A DNA stretch of 64,000 nucleotides from Candidatus Electrothrix scaldis (GCA_033584155.1 CP138355.1:2613826-2677825), one strand, 5' to 3'; shown: positions 25,302 to 34,955, counted from the first letter of the stretch. The notes: generated by a model from the sequence alone, not told the origin. Numbers and translations: made by a program.

Positions 25302-26862
25302 ATGAAACACCATTTTGCATTATTTGCCCTTTTTTTTCTACTTCAACTGACTGGATGTCGTGAAGAGGAAAGAAAGACAGCCTCTGTTCCAAGTACGCCA
25401 GTAACAAAGCCGACAGCGGCAATCGTGAAAAAGCCCCACCCTGCTCCTCTTCCAGATCACGGGATGTCAAAGCTGTCATAAAGAAATCCAACTGGATAGC
25501 TCACATGATCTTGCCTGTGTCGAGTGTCATCAGGGCGATAATGAGACAAACGACAAAGAGCTGGCTCATCAGGGAATGATAAGCCAGCCAGCCAGCCCGG
25601 AGAATATGAAAAAAAGCTGTGGAGTATGTCATGCTGAGCAGCTGGAGCGCTGTGGGCAGTCCAGACATTTTACCCTACGCAATGCGGTGAACCTCGTGCG
25701 GGAGCATTTCTCGCTCTCGCCGGTGAACAGCCTCAACGAGATTCCAGAAAGCGAAGAGCCACCCCATAGCAAAGAAGAACTGGTGAATGATTTGCTCCGT
25801 CGTCAGTGCCTGCGCTGCCATGTCTCCAGCAAGGGCGATAAATATCCCTATGTTCGGCGGGGGAGTGGTTGTGCAGCCTGTCACCTTCAGTACACAGACG
25901 GGAAATTGGTAGGGCTTGAAAAGGACAGCCCAAGCCATGCCTTTATCCGGCCTGGAAAACGCCAATGCCTGAGTTGCCATTACGGCAATCATGTAGGGAA
26001 TGATTTTGAGGGCGGCTATGAGCAGGATCATAATTGGTCTTACCGTACCCCCTTTGTCAGCCGAGCTTCTTTTCTTCGTCCCTACGGCATGGAGTTGCAT
26101 AATCTAGTCCCGGATATCCATCAGCAGCGGGGCATGACCTGTCTGGATTGCCATAGTGGTGCTGAGTTGGTCGGAGAAAAGCCTTCTGTTCAGTGCGTAG
26201 ATTGTCATGTCGCTCAGGTGGTCTCTTCGTTCAATCTACCCAACTTACGCAGAGAAAATGAGAAAGTCTTTTTAACGATGCGGAGTGATGGTAAAGAACA
26301 CCTCGTTCCAGGCCTGCGGCATCCTGCTCATGCAAAATATGACGGTCAGGTTGCCTGTCAGGTCTGCCATGCGCAATGGGCCTATAATGACCGGGCAACC
26401 CATTTGCTGCTCAGCTATTCCGAAGACACTGATCCCTGGGAGCAACTCGTTGTTCAATCCAGCTCTGAAGTAGAGCGCTTTGTTGAACATAATATGTATA
26501 GCGATGAAGACTTGCTTGCTCCCTCCTTACCTGATCAGATTAGTGGACGGCGCAAAGCCGGAATTTGGTATACAGGCTTTACTCAGCGCCGTTGGGAGAA
26601 TATACTGATCCGTAAAGATACAGACGGACTTATTAAAGTCTTTCGTCCTATTCTTGACCTGCGTCTCTCTGCCGTAGATGAGGACGAAGAAGTCCTTGCT
26701 GATTTTGACAACCTGACTGGAAAGGATGAAGGCCTGTTGCCCTATACGCCCCATACGACGGGGCCAGCCGGGTTGTTTTATGAACAACGTTTTCTGCATC
26801 TCCTGAGAGGAGAAGATGCAGTAACAGCCAATAAACCGGAATCAGAGAAAAATGATGAATGA
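25302..26862 (+). CDS. Multiheme c-type cytochrome lipoprotein, with a frameshift near the 5' end
   Basis: The coding sequence appears to start at ATG 25302 with a lipoprotein signal (FALFFLLQLTGC), but this frame ends at a TAA near 25470. The rest continues in another frame to 26862. Skipping one base around 25462-25465 joins PLPDHG to CQSCH and restores one product of about 520 residues. Nine CXXCH heme sites are then visible: CQSCH, CVECH, CGVCH, CLRCH, CAACH, CLSCH, CLDCH, CVDCH and CQVCH. Two of them lie before the first methionine of the large frame at 25576. It is probably an outer or periplasmic-face electron carrier. The stop overlaps the rlpA start. The frameshift may be real or a read error. 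Confidence 0.8.
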
Positions 26863-27994
26863 ACGAAACTCATCGAAATGGAGAGGCCTTATCCTGGCGC
26901 CTCTTATGTTACTCTGCCTGGTGCTGCTCGTTAATGGCTGCACGCGCAAGAAAATTTCTACAGAAACACCGGAGGATGGACTGGAAGAGCTTCAGCAGGA
27001 GGAGACGCAGGAGCAGGATGAAACAGAGGAGGCTATTGACGAAGGTGATGGGCAAGACGAACAAGAAAAAGAGGTAAAAAAACGAAAGAAAAAAAAGCGA
27101 AAAAAGATACCTGCAACGCAACGCCCTTATGTGATAGAGGGAGAAACCTATTATCCTATTTCCTCAGCCCAAGGCTATGAGGAAACAGGAGTTGCCTCCT
27201 GGTACGGCGATCCTTTTCACGGCCGCAAGACAGCCAATGGTGAAACCTATGACATGTACGGGGAGACAGCGGCCCATAAAACCCTGCCGATGGATACTCT
27301 GCTCTTGGTAAAAAATTTGGTCAATGGCAAGACCGCCACGGTCCGAATTAATGATCGTGGCCCCTTTGTGGATGGCCGGATTATTGACCTGAGTTATACC
27401 ACCGCCAAGGAATTGGGGATCGTTGGTCGTGGTACGGGGAAAGTGCAGATCATAGCACTTTGTGCAGCAGAAGAGGTGAGTTCGGACGAGAAGGAGGCTG
27501 TTGCCGAGCAGGAGCGCAACACAGAAGAAGTGGAAAAGATAGAAGAGGAAGGCGGTATTCCGGTTCTTATCGCGCAGGGGAAGAAGAAAACAACCAAGAA
27601 AAAGAAAGCAAAAGGCCCGGAGCGGGTGACTGGCCTCATGTGCGTTATCCATCCTAACGGGAAAAAACAGCGCATCCAGCAAGATTTTGACAAGGGGAAC
27701 TTCTATATTCAGGTTGGCAGCTTTGAAGAACGGGAAAAAGCCCGGGAGTTGGCCCGCACCTTTGCGTCTCAGGGCGATAATGTGCTTATTCAGGAGTTTG
27801 CAGCTGCTGGAGGCAGCCTTTTTCGAGTCCTGGTCTATAGCAGCACCTCATTGAAAGAGGCGAAAAAGCATAAGGAAAAATTGGTGAAGCAAGGGTATGA
27901 GCATGCCTTTGTCATTGCCAGGGATGATCCTCCCAAAAAGAGAGCAGCAAGCAAGAAGGAGAAAAAGGAGCTCAGAAAGGTGGCAAAAAGCTGA
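26852..27994 (+). CDS. rlpA: RlpA-like septal ring lipoprotein with SPOR domain
   Basis: Lipoprotein of 380 residues: signal and lipobox ending LLVNGC (about residue 30), then an acidic/basic low-complexity linker, the RlpA double-psi beta-barrel (about 108-205: GVASWYGDPFHGRKTANGE, INDRGPFVDGRIIDLS), a second linker and a C-terminal SPOR domain (about 280-360: FYIQVGSFEEREKAREL). RlpA cuts peptidoglycan strands stripped of peptides at the septum; SPOR targets it there. The Asp and His of the active site are visible (DRGPF and GRKTANGE region). It overlaps the cytochrome stop by 11 bases. Confidence 0.92.
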   Translation: MMNERNSSKWRGLILAPLMLLCLVLLVNGCTRKKISTETPEDGLEELQQEETQEQDETEEAIDEGDGQDEQEKEVKKRKKKKRKKIPATQRPYVIEGETYYPISSAQGYEETGVASWYGDPFHGRKTANGETYDMYGETAAHKTLPMDTLLLVKNLVNGKTATVRINDRGPFVDGRIIDLSYTTAKELGIVGRGTGKVQIIALCAAEEVSSDEKEAVAEQERNTEEVEKIEEEGGIPVLIAQGKKKTTKKKKAKGPERVTGLMCVIHPNGKKQRIQQDFDKGNFYIQVGSFEEREKARELARTFASQGDNVLIQEFAAAGGSLFRVLVYSSTSLKEAKKHKEKLVKQGYEHAFVIARDDPPKKRAASKKEKKELRKVAKS

Positions 27995-28008
27995 AGCTTA
28001 TTTATCCT

Positions 28009-28036
28009 ATCCCTCCCCTGCGAGCAGGGGAGGGAT
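28009..28036. terminator. Long GC-rich hairpin between convergent genes
   Basis: ATCCCTCCCCTGC pairs with GCAGGGGAGGGAT around a two-base centre, 14 bases after rlpA. It lies between convergent genes and could stop both, though no clear U-run follows on either side. Confidence 0.5.
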
Positions 28037-28069
28037 GACGAAGTTTGACAATAAGCCTATCAAACAGCC

Positions 28070-29233
28070 TTACAGGGTCAGGCTTTTCTTAGCGATTGGG
28101 TAGATCTTTTCATTTACGCCGTCTTCAGGAATAGCAAAAGCCTTGATAGCCTTAGGCGGGAAGAGACGATAGATCAACATAACATCAACCTGTGTGATTG
28201 CCGGATTCTCTAGAGGGTAGGTAATTTTGCGGGTCTCACCGGCAGGAAGCCGCGTGTCAAAGGCGATGCCATCAGCAGCCCAAGACGGAACGCCTTTTTT
28301 CTCACCGGCCTTGAAGACCTTAAAGAACAGGGCTTGCTTATCTTCCAGCGGGCTTTCTTTAAAATTTTCCCATACTGTGTTGCCGTCCTTATCCTTGGCA
28401 ATAGCCTTTACAAAGGCAATGCGCATGGGGTTGCTTGAGGGGAAGGTGTGCTTGATTATGTTTGTCACGGTGACCACAAGGCTTCGTGCATCCCCTTCAG
28501 AGGTGATTTCTGCCTCAAGGGTGGCTGCCTTTTTCAGCATCTCGATATCGTGACCACCAGGCATCTTATGCGAACGATGGGTTGAGCCGTCACTGCCTAC
28601 CGTGGCCCTGCCTTCAACCACAGGCATATGGCATTCCAGACAATTGCCTTGTACCTCGTCCTCCATTTCACAGATTGGTACACCCTTGCCGTTCGTCTTA
28701 TGACTATGGCAGCCCATGCACATTTGACCTTCAGCAAAGAGTTCAGATTGTCCCATTGCATGCGGCAATCCCTCCTTTGCTGGTTTGCTGGTATGAAAGG
28801 TACCATCTTTATTCAATGTATAGTGGTTAAATCTCTCTTGCTCTACAATGGATTCAACCCGATGACAGAAAACGCATCCTGTACCCTCAGTGTGAGTCCA
28901 GTTTTTTTCGTCCAGGTTAGCCGTGCCATTCATCAGCTCTTTGATATTATCCGCCATAGGGGCATGGCAGTTTGCGCAGTGATAATTACCTTTCTTGCCT
29001 TTTTGCTCCATAGCCTTGAGAAAGGCCTTATGCACGGCACCGTGGGCAAGGTCTGTGAGAGCAGATGATTTGGAATGAAAGGACTCCTGCCATTCCTTAT
29101 AAATGGTGGGATGGCAGGAGGCACACTCTTCAGATTTTGCCAAAGGGACTGCTCCCTCTGGAAGCTCGTGGCTGTACCCCATGGTACAGTAGAGCACTGA
29201 GCAGCAGAGCAGCAACAGGGAAAAATGCTTCAT
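28070..29233 (-). CDS. Pentaheme c-type cytochrome (cytochrome c554-like)
   Basis: Periplasmic cytochrome of 387 residues. Signal peptide ends near GYSHE. Five CXXCH motifs: CASCH, CANCH, CVFCH, CMGCH and CLECH, all in the N-terminal two thirds; the C-terminal third (from about 240) is a beta-rich domain without hemes. The overall layout recalls the cytochrome c554/DUF-type multiheme proteins of metal and nitrogen respiration. ATG 29233 is chosen over the TTG 6 bases upstream because AAGGAG lies 8 bases before it. It faces rlpA and has no operon partner. Confidence 0.88.
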   Translation of the reverse strand: MKHFSLLLLCCSVLYCTMGYSHELPEGAVPLAKSEECASCHPTIYKEWQESFHSKSSALTDLAHGAVHKAFLKAMEQKGKKGNYHCANCHAPMADNIKELMNGTANLDEKNWTHTEGTGCVFCHRVESIVEQERFNHYTLNKDGTFHTSKPAKEGLPHAMGQSELFAEGQMCMGCHSHKTNGKGVPICEMEDEVQGNCLECHMPVVEGRATVGSDGSTHRSHKMPGGHDIEMLKKAATLEAEITSEGDARSLVVTVTNIIKHTFPSSNPMRIAFVKAIAKDKDGNTVWENFKESPLEDKQALFFKVFKAGEKKGVPSWAADGIAFDTRLPAGETRKITYPLENPAITQVDVMLIYRLFPPKAIKAFAIPEDGVNEKIYPIAKKSLTL

Positions 29234-29270
29234 GGTCAATTCTCCTTAGTCTTTTTATATTGATATACTT

Positions 29271-29294
29271 AAAAAAAACGTTTCGTAGGAAACG
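29271..29294 (-). terminator. Rho-independent terminator after pepQ-like gene
   Basis: On the minus strand CGTTTC, loop CTAC, GAAACG, then eight T. It lies between the M24 peptidase stop and the cytochrome start. Confidence 0.85.
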
Positions 29295-29317
29295 GTAAAC
29301 TGTAATTTTCTCAAGGG

Positions 29318-30415
29318 CTAGAGATCAAGCCCGGTTGTATCTTCATTCAGCACGTCACAACCTTCCTCGCGAACAACGGCCATATTTTCTAAACGGATTC
29401 CACCCCAGTCCGGCAGATAGATCCCTGGCTCAATGGTCACAATCATCCCGGCTCGAAGCTTTGTTCTGTTCCTTGGTCCTAAGCTAGGGTCCTCATGGAC
29501 AGCCAGCCCGACCCCGTGTCCCAGGCTATGGCCGAAGAAATCACCATAGCCCGCGTCAGCAATGACTTTGCGGGCCGCCTTATCCACCTCCCGACAGACT
29601 GCTCCTGCCCGGATTGCCTTTATTCCGGCAAGTTGGGCCTTACGTACCACCCGGAGACGTTGCAGAAATTTTTTCTTCGGTTTACCCACCACAAAGGTAC
29701 GCGTCATATCAGAACAATAGCCTTGGAGGAGCAGGCCCATATCAATGAGCACAAGCTCTCCGTCCTTTAAAATTCTATTACAGGGTACGGCATGGGGTTT
29801 TGCCGCATTCTGACCAAAGGCGACAATGGTTTCAAAGCTTGGCCCCTCGGCCCCCATTTTCCGCATGGTCTGTTCCAGGGCAAGGGCTATCTCTATTTCT
29901 GTCATGCCCGGCTCTATGCTTTTATGAACCGTCTGAAATACCTTTTCATTCAGCAGAACAGATTTTTTGATCAGCTGAATCTCCTCTTCTGTCTTGATGA
30001 CCCGCATGGGCTCAACCAGATCCTGGAGAGGTATCAACTCCACCTTAATTTTTTTTGTCATCTCCTCCAACTTTTGAGCTGATGAATGGAGAAAATAATG
30101 GCTCTCAAACCCTAAGCGTTGGACATGCAAAGCAGGGAGTAGCTTCTTGAGGAGATCACGCAGGCCCTTGCGATAGACCTCTACTGTAAAGCCCTGAGCT
30201 TCTTCCTCAGCCTGGAGGGAAAAACGGAAATCTGTCAATAACCAAGGCTTTCCTTTCTTCGGGATAAGCAGCACCCCAGAACTCTCCTGAATACCGTGGT
30301 CATCAGCTGTGTAACCACTTAAATAACGCCGGTTCTGTGGCTGGGTAACGAGGACAGCATCGAGTTTTCGTCGCTGCAAGGTTTTCTGAATTTTCTTAAT
30401 GCGTTGTTTGTGCAT
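29318..30415 (-). CDS. M24 family aminopeptidase (Xaa-Pro type)
   Basis: Cytoplasmic metallopeptidase, 365 residues, with an N-terminal creatinase-like domain (1-130) and a C-terminal pita-bread fold. The five metal ligands are in IDMGLLLQGYCSDMTRTF (two Asp), GHGVGLAVHEDP (His), TIEPGIYL (Glu) and GGIRLENM (Glu). It removes N-terminal residues next to proline from peptides. Monocistronic with its own terminator. Confidence 0.93.
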   Translation of the reverse strand: MHKQRIKKIQKTLQRRKLDAVLVTQPQNRRYLSGYTADDHGIQESSGVLLIPKKGKPWLLTDFRFSLQAEEEAQGFTVEVYRKGLRDLLKKLLPALHVQRLGFESHYFLHSSAQKLEEMTKKIKVELIPLQDLVEPMRVIKTEEEIQLIKKSVLLNEKVFQTVHKSIEPGMTEIEIALALEQTMRKMGAEGPSFETIVAFGQNAAKPHAVPCNRILKDGELVLIDMGLLLQGYCSDMTRTFVVGKPKKKFLQRLRVVRKAQLAGIKAIRAGAVCREVDKAARKVIADAGYGDFFGHSLGHGVGLAVHEDPSLGPRNRTKLRAGMIVTIEPGIYLPDWGGIRLENMAVVREEGCDVLNEDTTGLDL

Positions 30416-30491
30416 GGGTTATGTCTAAGAGAAGGGATATGAAAGGGCTGGGGCAAAGACATTACTCGCCCCAGTATAGTGAGAGGAGGAT

Positions 30492-30734
30492 TTACTTCCC
30501 GCAGCACCTCTTCCCGTCTTTTCTGGTTTCTGGCACCCCCAGCGCCTTCAAGATGATCCCAAGCGGGCAGAACTTTGTGAAGCCGAACTGAAAGAGGTTC
30601 AAGCCAACAAAGAGGGGCAGAAAGAGCCAGTATTGGTGTAAAAAGAGTGGGTTGCCGCCACAATCAAAACCCAGGGCCAGCCCGATAATAATAAAAGTGC
30701 CTGCAATACTGTGAATCCAATCAGTAACTATCAT
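30492..30734 (-). CDS. DUF2892-type (YgaP-like) small inner-membrane protein
   Basis: 80 residues with two membrane helices (about 8-25 and 35-52). FVGLNLFQFGFTKFCPLGIIL is close to the DUF2892 pattern; the Cys before Pro and two Cys near the end (CCGK) are typical. In other bacteria this domain is fused to or encoded with rhodanese proteins in sulfur metabolism. The ORF lies 76 bases upstream of the M24 peptidase gene on the same strand. Confidence 0.8.
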   Translation of the reverse strand: MIVTDWIHSIAGTFIIIGLALGFDCGGNPLFLHQYWLFLPLFVGLNLFQFGFTKFCPLGIILKALGVPETRKDGKRCCGK

Positions 30735-30783
30735 GATAAATCTCCATTGTTTTTATAATGCAAGGGGGACACTTGGAAAAACT

Positions 30784-30846
30784 GTAGGGGAGTACTTGCC
30801 TGTCTGCCCGGCAATAACAGGGCGAACACAGAGGTTTGCCCCTACA
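30784..30846. repeat. Dispersed repeat, copy 2 (with inverted ends)
   Basis: Starts ACTGTAGGGG (from 30781) and ends CCCCTACAGT (to 30848), a perfect 10-bp inverted pair, with inner blocks TGTCTGCCCG and CAGGGCGAACACAG that can fold into a hairpin. It matches copy 1 at 19184-19243 in the order of its blocks. It lies downstream of the porin gene and upstream of the DUF2892 gene. Confidence 0.65.
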
Positions 30847-30869
30847 GTACCTACTGTGCCCCCGGGTTA

Positions 30870-32168
30870 TTAAAAGCTGTAGCGGACCCCAACAAAGGCG
30901 TTGGTATTATCCTGGAATCTGCCCCAGAAGGTATGCTCGTCCTCGCCCCAGAACAGGTTGAAGCCACCGTCAATCCGCAAGTTATCGGTGAGTTTATACT
31001 GGAATTTCGGACGGGCATAGCCATCCTGATCCGTGGGTGAGTAGTAGACAAAGAGTGACAGGGTCAGAGTCTGCTGCATTAAAAGTTTCGTCAGGCGCAT
31101 GGTGAACATCTGGCGGTACTCATCCCGTGCATTCATACCTGGCGCAAGGGTTTGCTCATAATTCTCGTACTCGTCGATGACCTCCATATAGTACTGAAAG
31201 CCACCTGTAAGTTCGTGGGCCAGCTCGCGCTCAAACCCAACCAGGAACCGGTATTCCGAAGGGCGAACATAGGGGTTCAGGCCGTCTTCATCATCAAAGG
31301 AATCATAATAGCCCATTTCGACGTTACCTATACCACCCAGCAGAGGCGAACGAGCAGAAGCACCCCAGACATTCAGGCGGGGATAAATAGCCTTACCTGT
31401 AGTGGCATCCATACCCTCAGGCTCCTGCCAAAAGCCCATATAGCCGTACAGGGCTGTTTCCACGCCACCAAAACGGCGGGACAGACGAAGAGAGGTTTCG
31501 TCATCGTTAAAATATTCATCCGGGGCATCATCTGCCATGACCATATTCTGGCCCACGATCTGGCCAGCATAGGGATTATAATAGGACAAACGCTCGCCGC
31601 TGACAAACTCGGAACCCTGAAAACGCGGGGTGTAAACCACATCAATGGTGTAATCACCAAGGAAGATCCCGGTTCGGAAAGAGTTAGAGGCCTGCTTCAG
31701 GTACTCGTCATCTCGGCCGATGAAAAAGGACTGCCAGTCCTTGGGAAACATATCATTGATAAAAACCAGATCACCGGTTCCCCAGGTGGAGACCATGCGT
31801 CCAATCTTGACATCCAGGACATCGCTGGGGCGGAAGGCCACGTTCAGGCTGCGGATATCGGCATCAAATTCCTCGGTCACCGCATCGGCCAGGAGATCGC
31901 CTTTGAATTGGAGCGTAAAGGCATCAAAATAACGGGTCAACTCCAGCTGAGCACGGGCCTCGCCGATACTCATGGTATCCTCGTTGTCATCATCAACCAA
32001 GCGGGCGCCCCAGCGGGTTTCTGCAAAACCGAGCATCTCAATGCCGTAGTCATCATAGAGGCGGTCAGTCAATGAAACACGTTCTTCTTCAGCCATAGCT
32101 AACCCGACATCTGATCCGGCATTGCAGGCCAGCAAGGCAGATAAAACAAGTAATGCTGTTTTCTTCAT
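30870..32168 (-). CDS. Outer-membrane beta-barrel protein (DUF1302-like)
   Basis: 432 residues with a signal peptide ending near AMAEEE. The mature part has many alternating aromatic strands and ends in VGVRYSF with a terminal Phe, the usual mark of an outer-membrane barrel. GRMVSTWGTGDL and related segments resemble DUF1302/alginate-export type porins. The stop-start gap to the LolA-like gene upstream is 8 bases, so both form an operon. In many bacteria such a pair goes with an MMPL/RND exporter; one is encoded about 9 kb upstream at 42040-44673. Confidence 0.85.
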   Translation of the reverse strand: MKKTALLVLSALLACNAGSDVGLAMAEEERVSLTDRLYDDYGIEMLGFAETRWGARLVDDDNEDTMSIGEARAQLELTRYFDAFTLQFKGDLLADAVTEEFDADIRSLNVAFRPSDVLDVKIGRMVSTWGTGDLVFINDMFPKDWQSFFIGRDDEYLKQASNSFRTGIFLGDYTIDVVYTPRFQGSEFVSGERLSYYNPYAGQIVGQNMVMADDAPDEYFNDDETSLRLSRRFGGVETALYGYMGFWQEPEGMDATTGKAIYPRLNVWGASARSPLLGGIGNVEMGYYDSFDDEDGLNPYVRPSEYRFLVGFERELAHELTGGFQYYMEVIDEYENYEQTLAPGMNARDEYRQMFTMRLTKLLMQQTLTLSLFVYYSPTDQDGYARPKFQYKLTDNLRIDGGFNLFWGEDEHTFWGRFQDNTNAFVGVRYSF

Positions 32169-32176
32169 GCTTCCTC

Positions 32177-32968
32177 CTATCGACGGGCCTCGCGAGGCGG
32201 ACGGCGCAGGTAGCGCTCGGTGAAAATGTCTTCCTTCAGGCCGATGTTATATTTAATATTGCTGAATTTAGAGACAGTGTTGCTGCCAGCAGCCAGATCA
32301 GTCACCTTAGATTCAGTCACTGTGGGGATACCGTCAACCTCTTCCACTTTGGTAGCCTCGACGATGCGGTATTCCTTGCCGTTCTTATCCAGATATACGG
32401 CCTTGACCGGCAAAAAGGTCTTTTTGTCGATCTGCACGGTGTAGGAAGAAAACTCCACTTCATCCGGCTTGACCGGGGTATTCTTGATCACGTAATGGGT
32501 GTCATTGCTCTCCACCAGTTCATGCTTGTCCTCTGCTAGGTTACGACCGGAGACGTCCTCATACATAAAGTTACTGCCGACAAAAGAGGTCCGCTTGTCC
32601 GAGGCGGCAATCCGCTTGACCAGATCCAGGGCTGGCAGGTACATCCAGCGGTCATCATCCTTGTCCACATGCTTATGGACCATGAAGACCATCTTGCTCA
32701 CGTCGCTGGGTTTCTTGAAATAGACGTAAAAGAACTGCTGCCCGCCATCTTCCTTATCTTTTCGCAGGATGATGAACTCGCGGGTGCGCTCGCGGCCCTG
32801 GCTGTCGGTGATGGTCATGTTGACCTCAGCCTTGCCGTCATCACCAGCGTAATAGGCGGCCAGATTGGCCTTGCTCACAACTTCTTCCACGTTGACGTCT
32901 TCTGCCATAACCGGCGTGGTGACCAGCAGGGCAAACAGGCTGCATGCAGCGATTATTGTTTTTTTCAT
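32177..32968 (-). CDS. Outer-membrane lipoprotein-sorting (LolA-like) protein
   Basis: 263 residues with signal peptide ending VMAEDV. The mature domain has the half-barrel of LolA/LolB-like proteins: MTITDSQGRERTREFIIL, FKKPSDVSKMVF and the segment YLPALDLVKRIAASDKRTSF, which marks the subfamily annotated as outer membrane lipoprotein-sorting protein. These proteins are encoded with RND exporters and porins and probably carry a lipid between them. Directly upstream of the barrel gene. AGGAGG lies before the ATG. Confidence 0.88.
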   Translation of the reverse strand: MKKTIIAACSLFALLVTTPVMAEDVNVEEVVSKANLAAYYAGDDGKAEVNMTITDSQGRERTREFIILRKDKEDGGQQFFYVYFKKPSDVSKMVFMVHKHVDKDDDRWMYLPALDLVKRIAASDKRTSFVGSNFMYEDVSGRNLAEDKHELVESNDTHYVIKNTPVKPDEVEFSSYTVQIDKKTFLPVKAVYLDKNGKEYRIVEATKVEEVDGIPTVTESKVTDLAAGSNTVSKFSNIKYNIGLKEDIFTERYLRRPPREARR

Positions 32969-33036
32969 GGTGTATCCTCCTGTTTATTGAAATTTAAAAA
33001 TAGAGCTGATATTTAAACTGGATATCGATTTGCTTT

Positions 33037-33536
33037 TTATTGTGCTACTTGGGAAATGCAGTCGATCAACTTACCATCTAATGCAATAGTCGCTGGGTAA
33101 TCAGCTATTAATTTTTTCATAGCACTTTGTTCTGAAACTGCGTACAACTCGTCATAATGTTCCACCCATCTTGTTTCAGAGATATCAGAATTGGTGCTGA
33201 TCTTTTTTGAACACTCTGTCAGAATCGTTAAACGTTCTTTTAACTTGTTGAGCGATGATAAATTTCCCTTTGTCTCCTGATATGTTTTCAATGCCTCAAA
33301 TGTTTTTTTCAGAATTGCTATCGAAATATAGTCGCTAATTACGGTCGTACTGGCTGCCTGAAGGATTTTTCCCATTTCGAGACACAAGAGTATATCGGCT
33401 TTATTATCTGAGCTGTTTTTCAGTATATACTGAGCAAGTTTGTAATATAAAAATATATCATTTTGCGGAACCTGTGCGTGTATCTGAGCCGCTAATTTGG
33501 AATATCCAAGAAATATTGAGCCAGCTATTGAATTTT
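33037..33536 (-). pseudogene. 3' half of a TPR-like secreted protein split by the ISL3 element
   Basis: Continues the frame of the 5' half at 34948-35478. Joining the halves through one copy of the 8-bp duplication gives ...SENS-IAGS... in frame. The segment of about 165 residues is helical with a repeat-like pattern (IFLGYSKLAAQIHAQ, IFLYYKLAQYILKN), consistent with TPR/SEL1-type repeats. No catalytic motif. In the present state it has no start of its own before an internal methionine and is presumably not expressed. Confidence 0.85.
33529..33536. repeat. 8-bp target-site duplication, left copy
   Basis: TGAATTTT at 33529-33536 is repeated exactly at 34948-34955. The two copies flank the insertion sequence. 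Confidence 0.95.
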
Positions 33537-34947
33537 GGCTCTTCGTAGATTAGTGGGGAACCCCATGTTCCGCAAATACCCGGAGCCTAAAATTTTCAAA
33601 ATTTCTGTAGCCAAACGCTGTACGAATAATGTTTCTTATGCTGTTATTGAGTCCTTCAACAAAGCCGTTTGTAACCCGCTCGACAAAATAGTTCAAAACT
33701 TCATTCCACCAATTTTCCAGCGTACCAACAAACTTCAAAAGAAACACATTTCCTGTCACCCGAGCTTTCCATATCCAGGCTCTTAGGAACTTCGATGCTT
33801 TATCCCGACTTCTTACGCGCTCAAAAATACACCTAAATTCTTCTTTGATAAGGTAGAGTTCTCTTAGTTCAGGATGGAGGGCAAGCACCTCGGTCAAACG
33901 CGACTCTTCTTCGGTGGAAAGTTCTTCCCTGTTTCTCACAAGAATCCAACGTATTCCCTTTAATATGTCCTTTTTCTCATCAGGAAGAGCACGCTGAATT
34001 TTACGACGCATCTGTCCCAAACGCTCATTCAGCTGTTTCATCACATGAAATCTATCAACTGTAAGCCGAGATTTTGGGAGTTTCGTGCGAATTGCCTGAG
34101 CATAAGGTGCCCACATATCAATAGATACAAATTTAATCGCCCGGCGTTGTTCCTCCGTTAATTCATTGAGCCATTTTTCGAGAGTATCTTTACGGCGATC
34201 CGGTAGGACTGCGAGAATACTCCTGCTGCTTATATCTGAAATGACAAGAACAAATTGCCTATGCCGTTTCTTCAGAGAAATTTCATCAATCCCGAGTACC
34301 CGTGTGAATAGGCCGCTATTGCGTTCCGGTATGCGGCGGGCGAATCGGTTGAGAATCTCTTTCACAGTCGCTTGGCTCAATTTCTCTTTTATGGCGACTT
34401 TTTTTCGGCAGCCCGCCTTACATCGTTCATAAATATGTCGTTCAAATTCCTTAGTATGTCTTCTAAATTTTTCAATAAAAGGCAATGATTCCGTGAACGG
34501 TTTTTGACACTGTTCACACATGAAACGACGGGAGAAAAAATGTAAAAAAGTCCTCTTTCCCCAGATATCAAGATGTCGGACGCAACGCTCCTTTTCTTCA
34601 TGTATTGCTTCGGAAGGAGTACCGCAACGGAAGCAGATGGCTATATCATCACGATGAGAGCATCGTAGATGAAGCACATCTTCCACACCTTCCAATCGCA
34701 AACAGTACATATTAACCTTCAAAGCAGCAACTCCGAGAAGTTCTGTCAAAACAGAGTCTGTTGCCTCGGTAAACATTTCTTCGCAAACTCGTTTTACAGA
34801 CCGGGCCGCATCCTTAATATAAGCAAGAGAAAGCAATTTCACAGAAAAACCTCGTTAGATTTTTTCTGTAAATTTTACCAGAGGTACCTAAAATATCTAT
34901 TCCAATTATGTAGAGAGACTACTTTCCCCACTAATCTACGAAGAGCC
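33537..34947 (-). mobile_element. ISL3-family insertion sequence, intact
   Basis: 1411 bases with near-perfect terminal inverted repeats starting GGCTCTTCGTAGATTAG at both ends and extending about 24 bases, flanked by an exact 8-bp duplication (TGAATTTT), the size typical for ISL3. One transposase gene fills it; the stop codon lies inside the left repeat. Sequence identity of the target copies and the intact ORF indicate a recent insertion. Confidence 0.95.
33550..34842 (-). CDS. ISL3-family transposase
   Basis: 430 residues, full length. An N-terminal zinc finger (CSHRDDIAICFRC with CEQC further on) and helix-turn-helix precede the DDE domain. The three acidic residues are visible in LGIDEISLKK, SIDMWAPYAQAI / LTVDRFHV and GFVEGLNNSIR. 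The N-terminal and zinc regions match the usual ISL3 family arrangement. No frameshift or stop, so the enzyme is probably active. Confidence 0.95.
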   Translation of the reverse strand: MKLLSLAYIKDAARSVKRVCEEMFTEATDSVLTELLGVAALKVNMYCLRLEGVEDVLHLRCSHRDDIAICFRCGTPSEAIHEEKERCVRHLDIWGKRTFLHFFSRRFMCEQCQKPFTESLPFIEKFRRHTKEFERHIYERCKAGCRKKVAIKEKLSQATVKEILNRFARRIPERNSGLFTRVLGIDEISLKKRHRQFVLVISDISSRSILAVLPDRRKDTLEKWLNELTEEQRRAIKFVSIDMWAPYAQAIRTKLPKSRLTVDRFHVMKQLNERLGQMRRKIQRALPDEKKDILKGIRWILVRNREELSTEEESRLTEVLALHPELRELYLIKEEFRCIFERVRSRDKASKFLRAWIWKARVTGNVFLLKFVGTLENWWNEVLNYFVERVTNGFVEGLNNSIRNIIRTAFGYRNFENFRLRVFAEHGVPH

Positions 34948-34955
34948 TGAATTTT
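34948..34955. repeat. 8-bp target-site duplication, right copy
   Basis: TGAATTTT, identical to 33529-33536; see the ISL3 entry. Confidence 0.95.

Noticed and set aside
31152-32075. Long plus-strand open frame opposite the porin gene
   Set aside because: It lies wholly within the barrel gene on the other strand, which has signal peptide, strands and the terminal Phe; the frame is a shadow.
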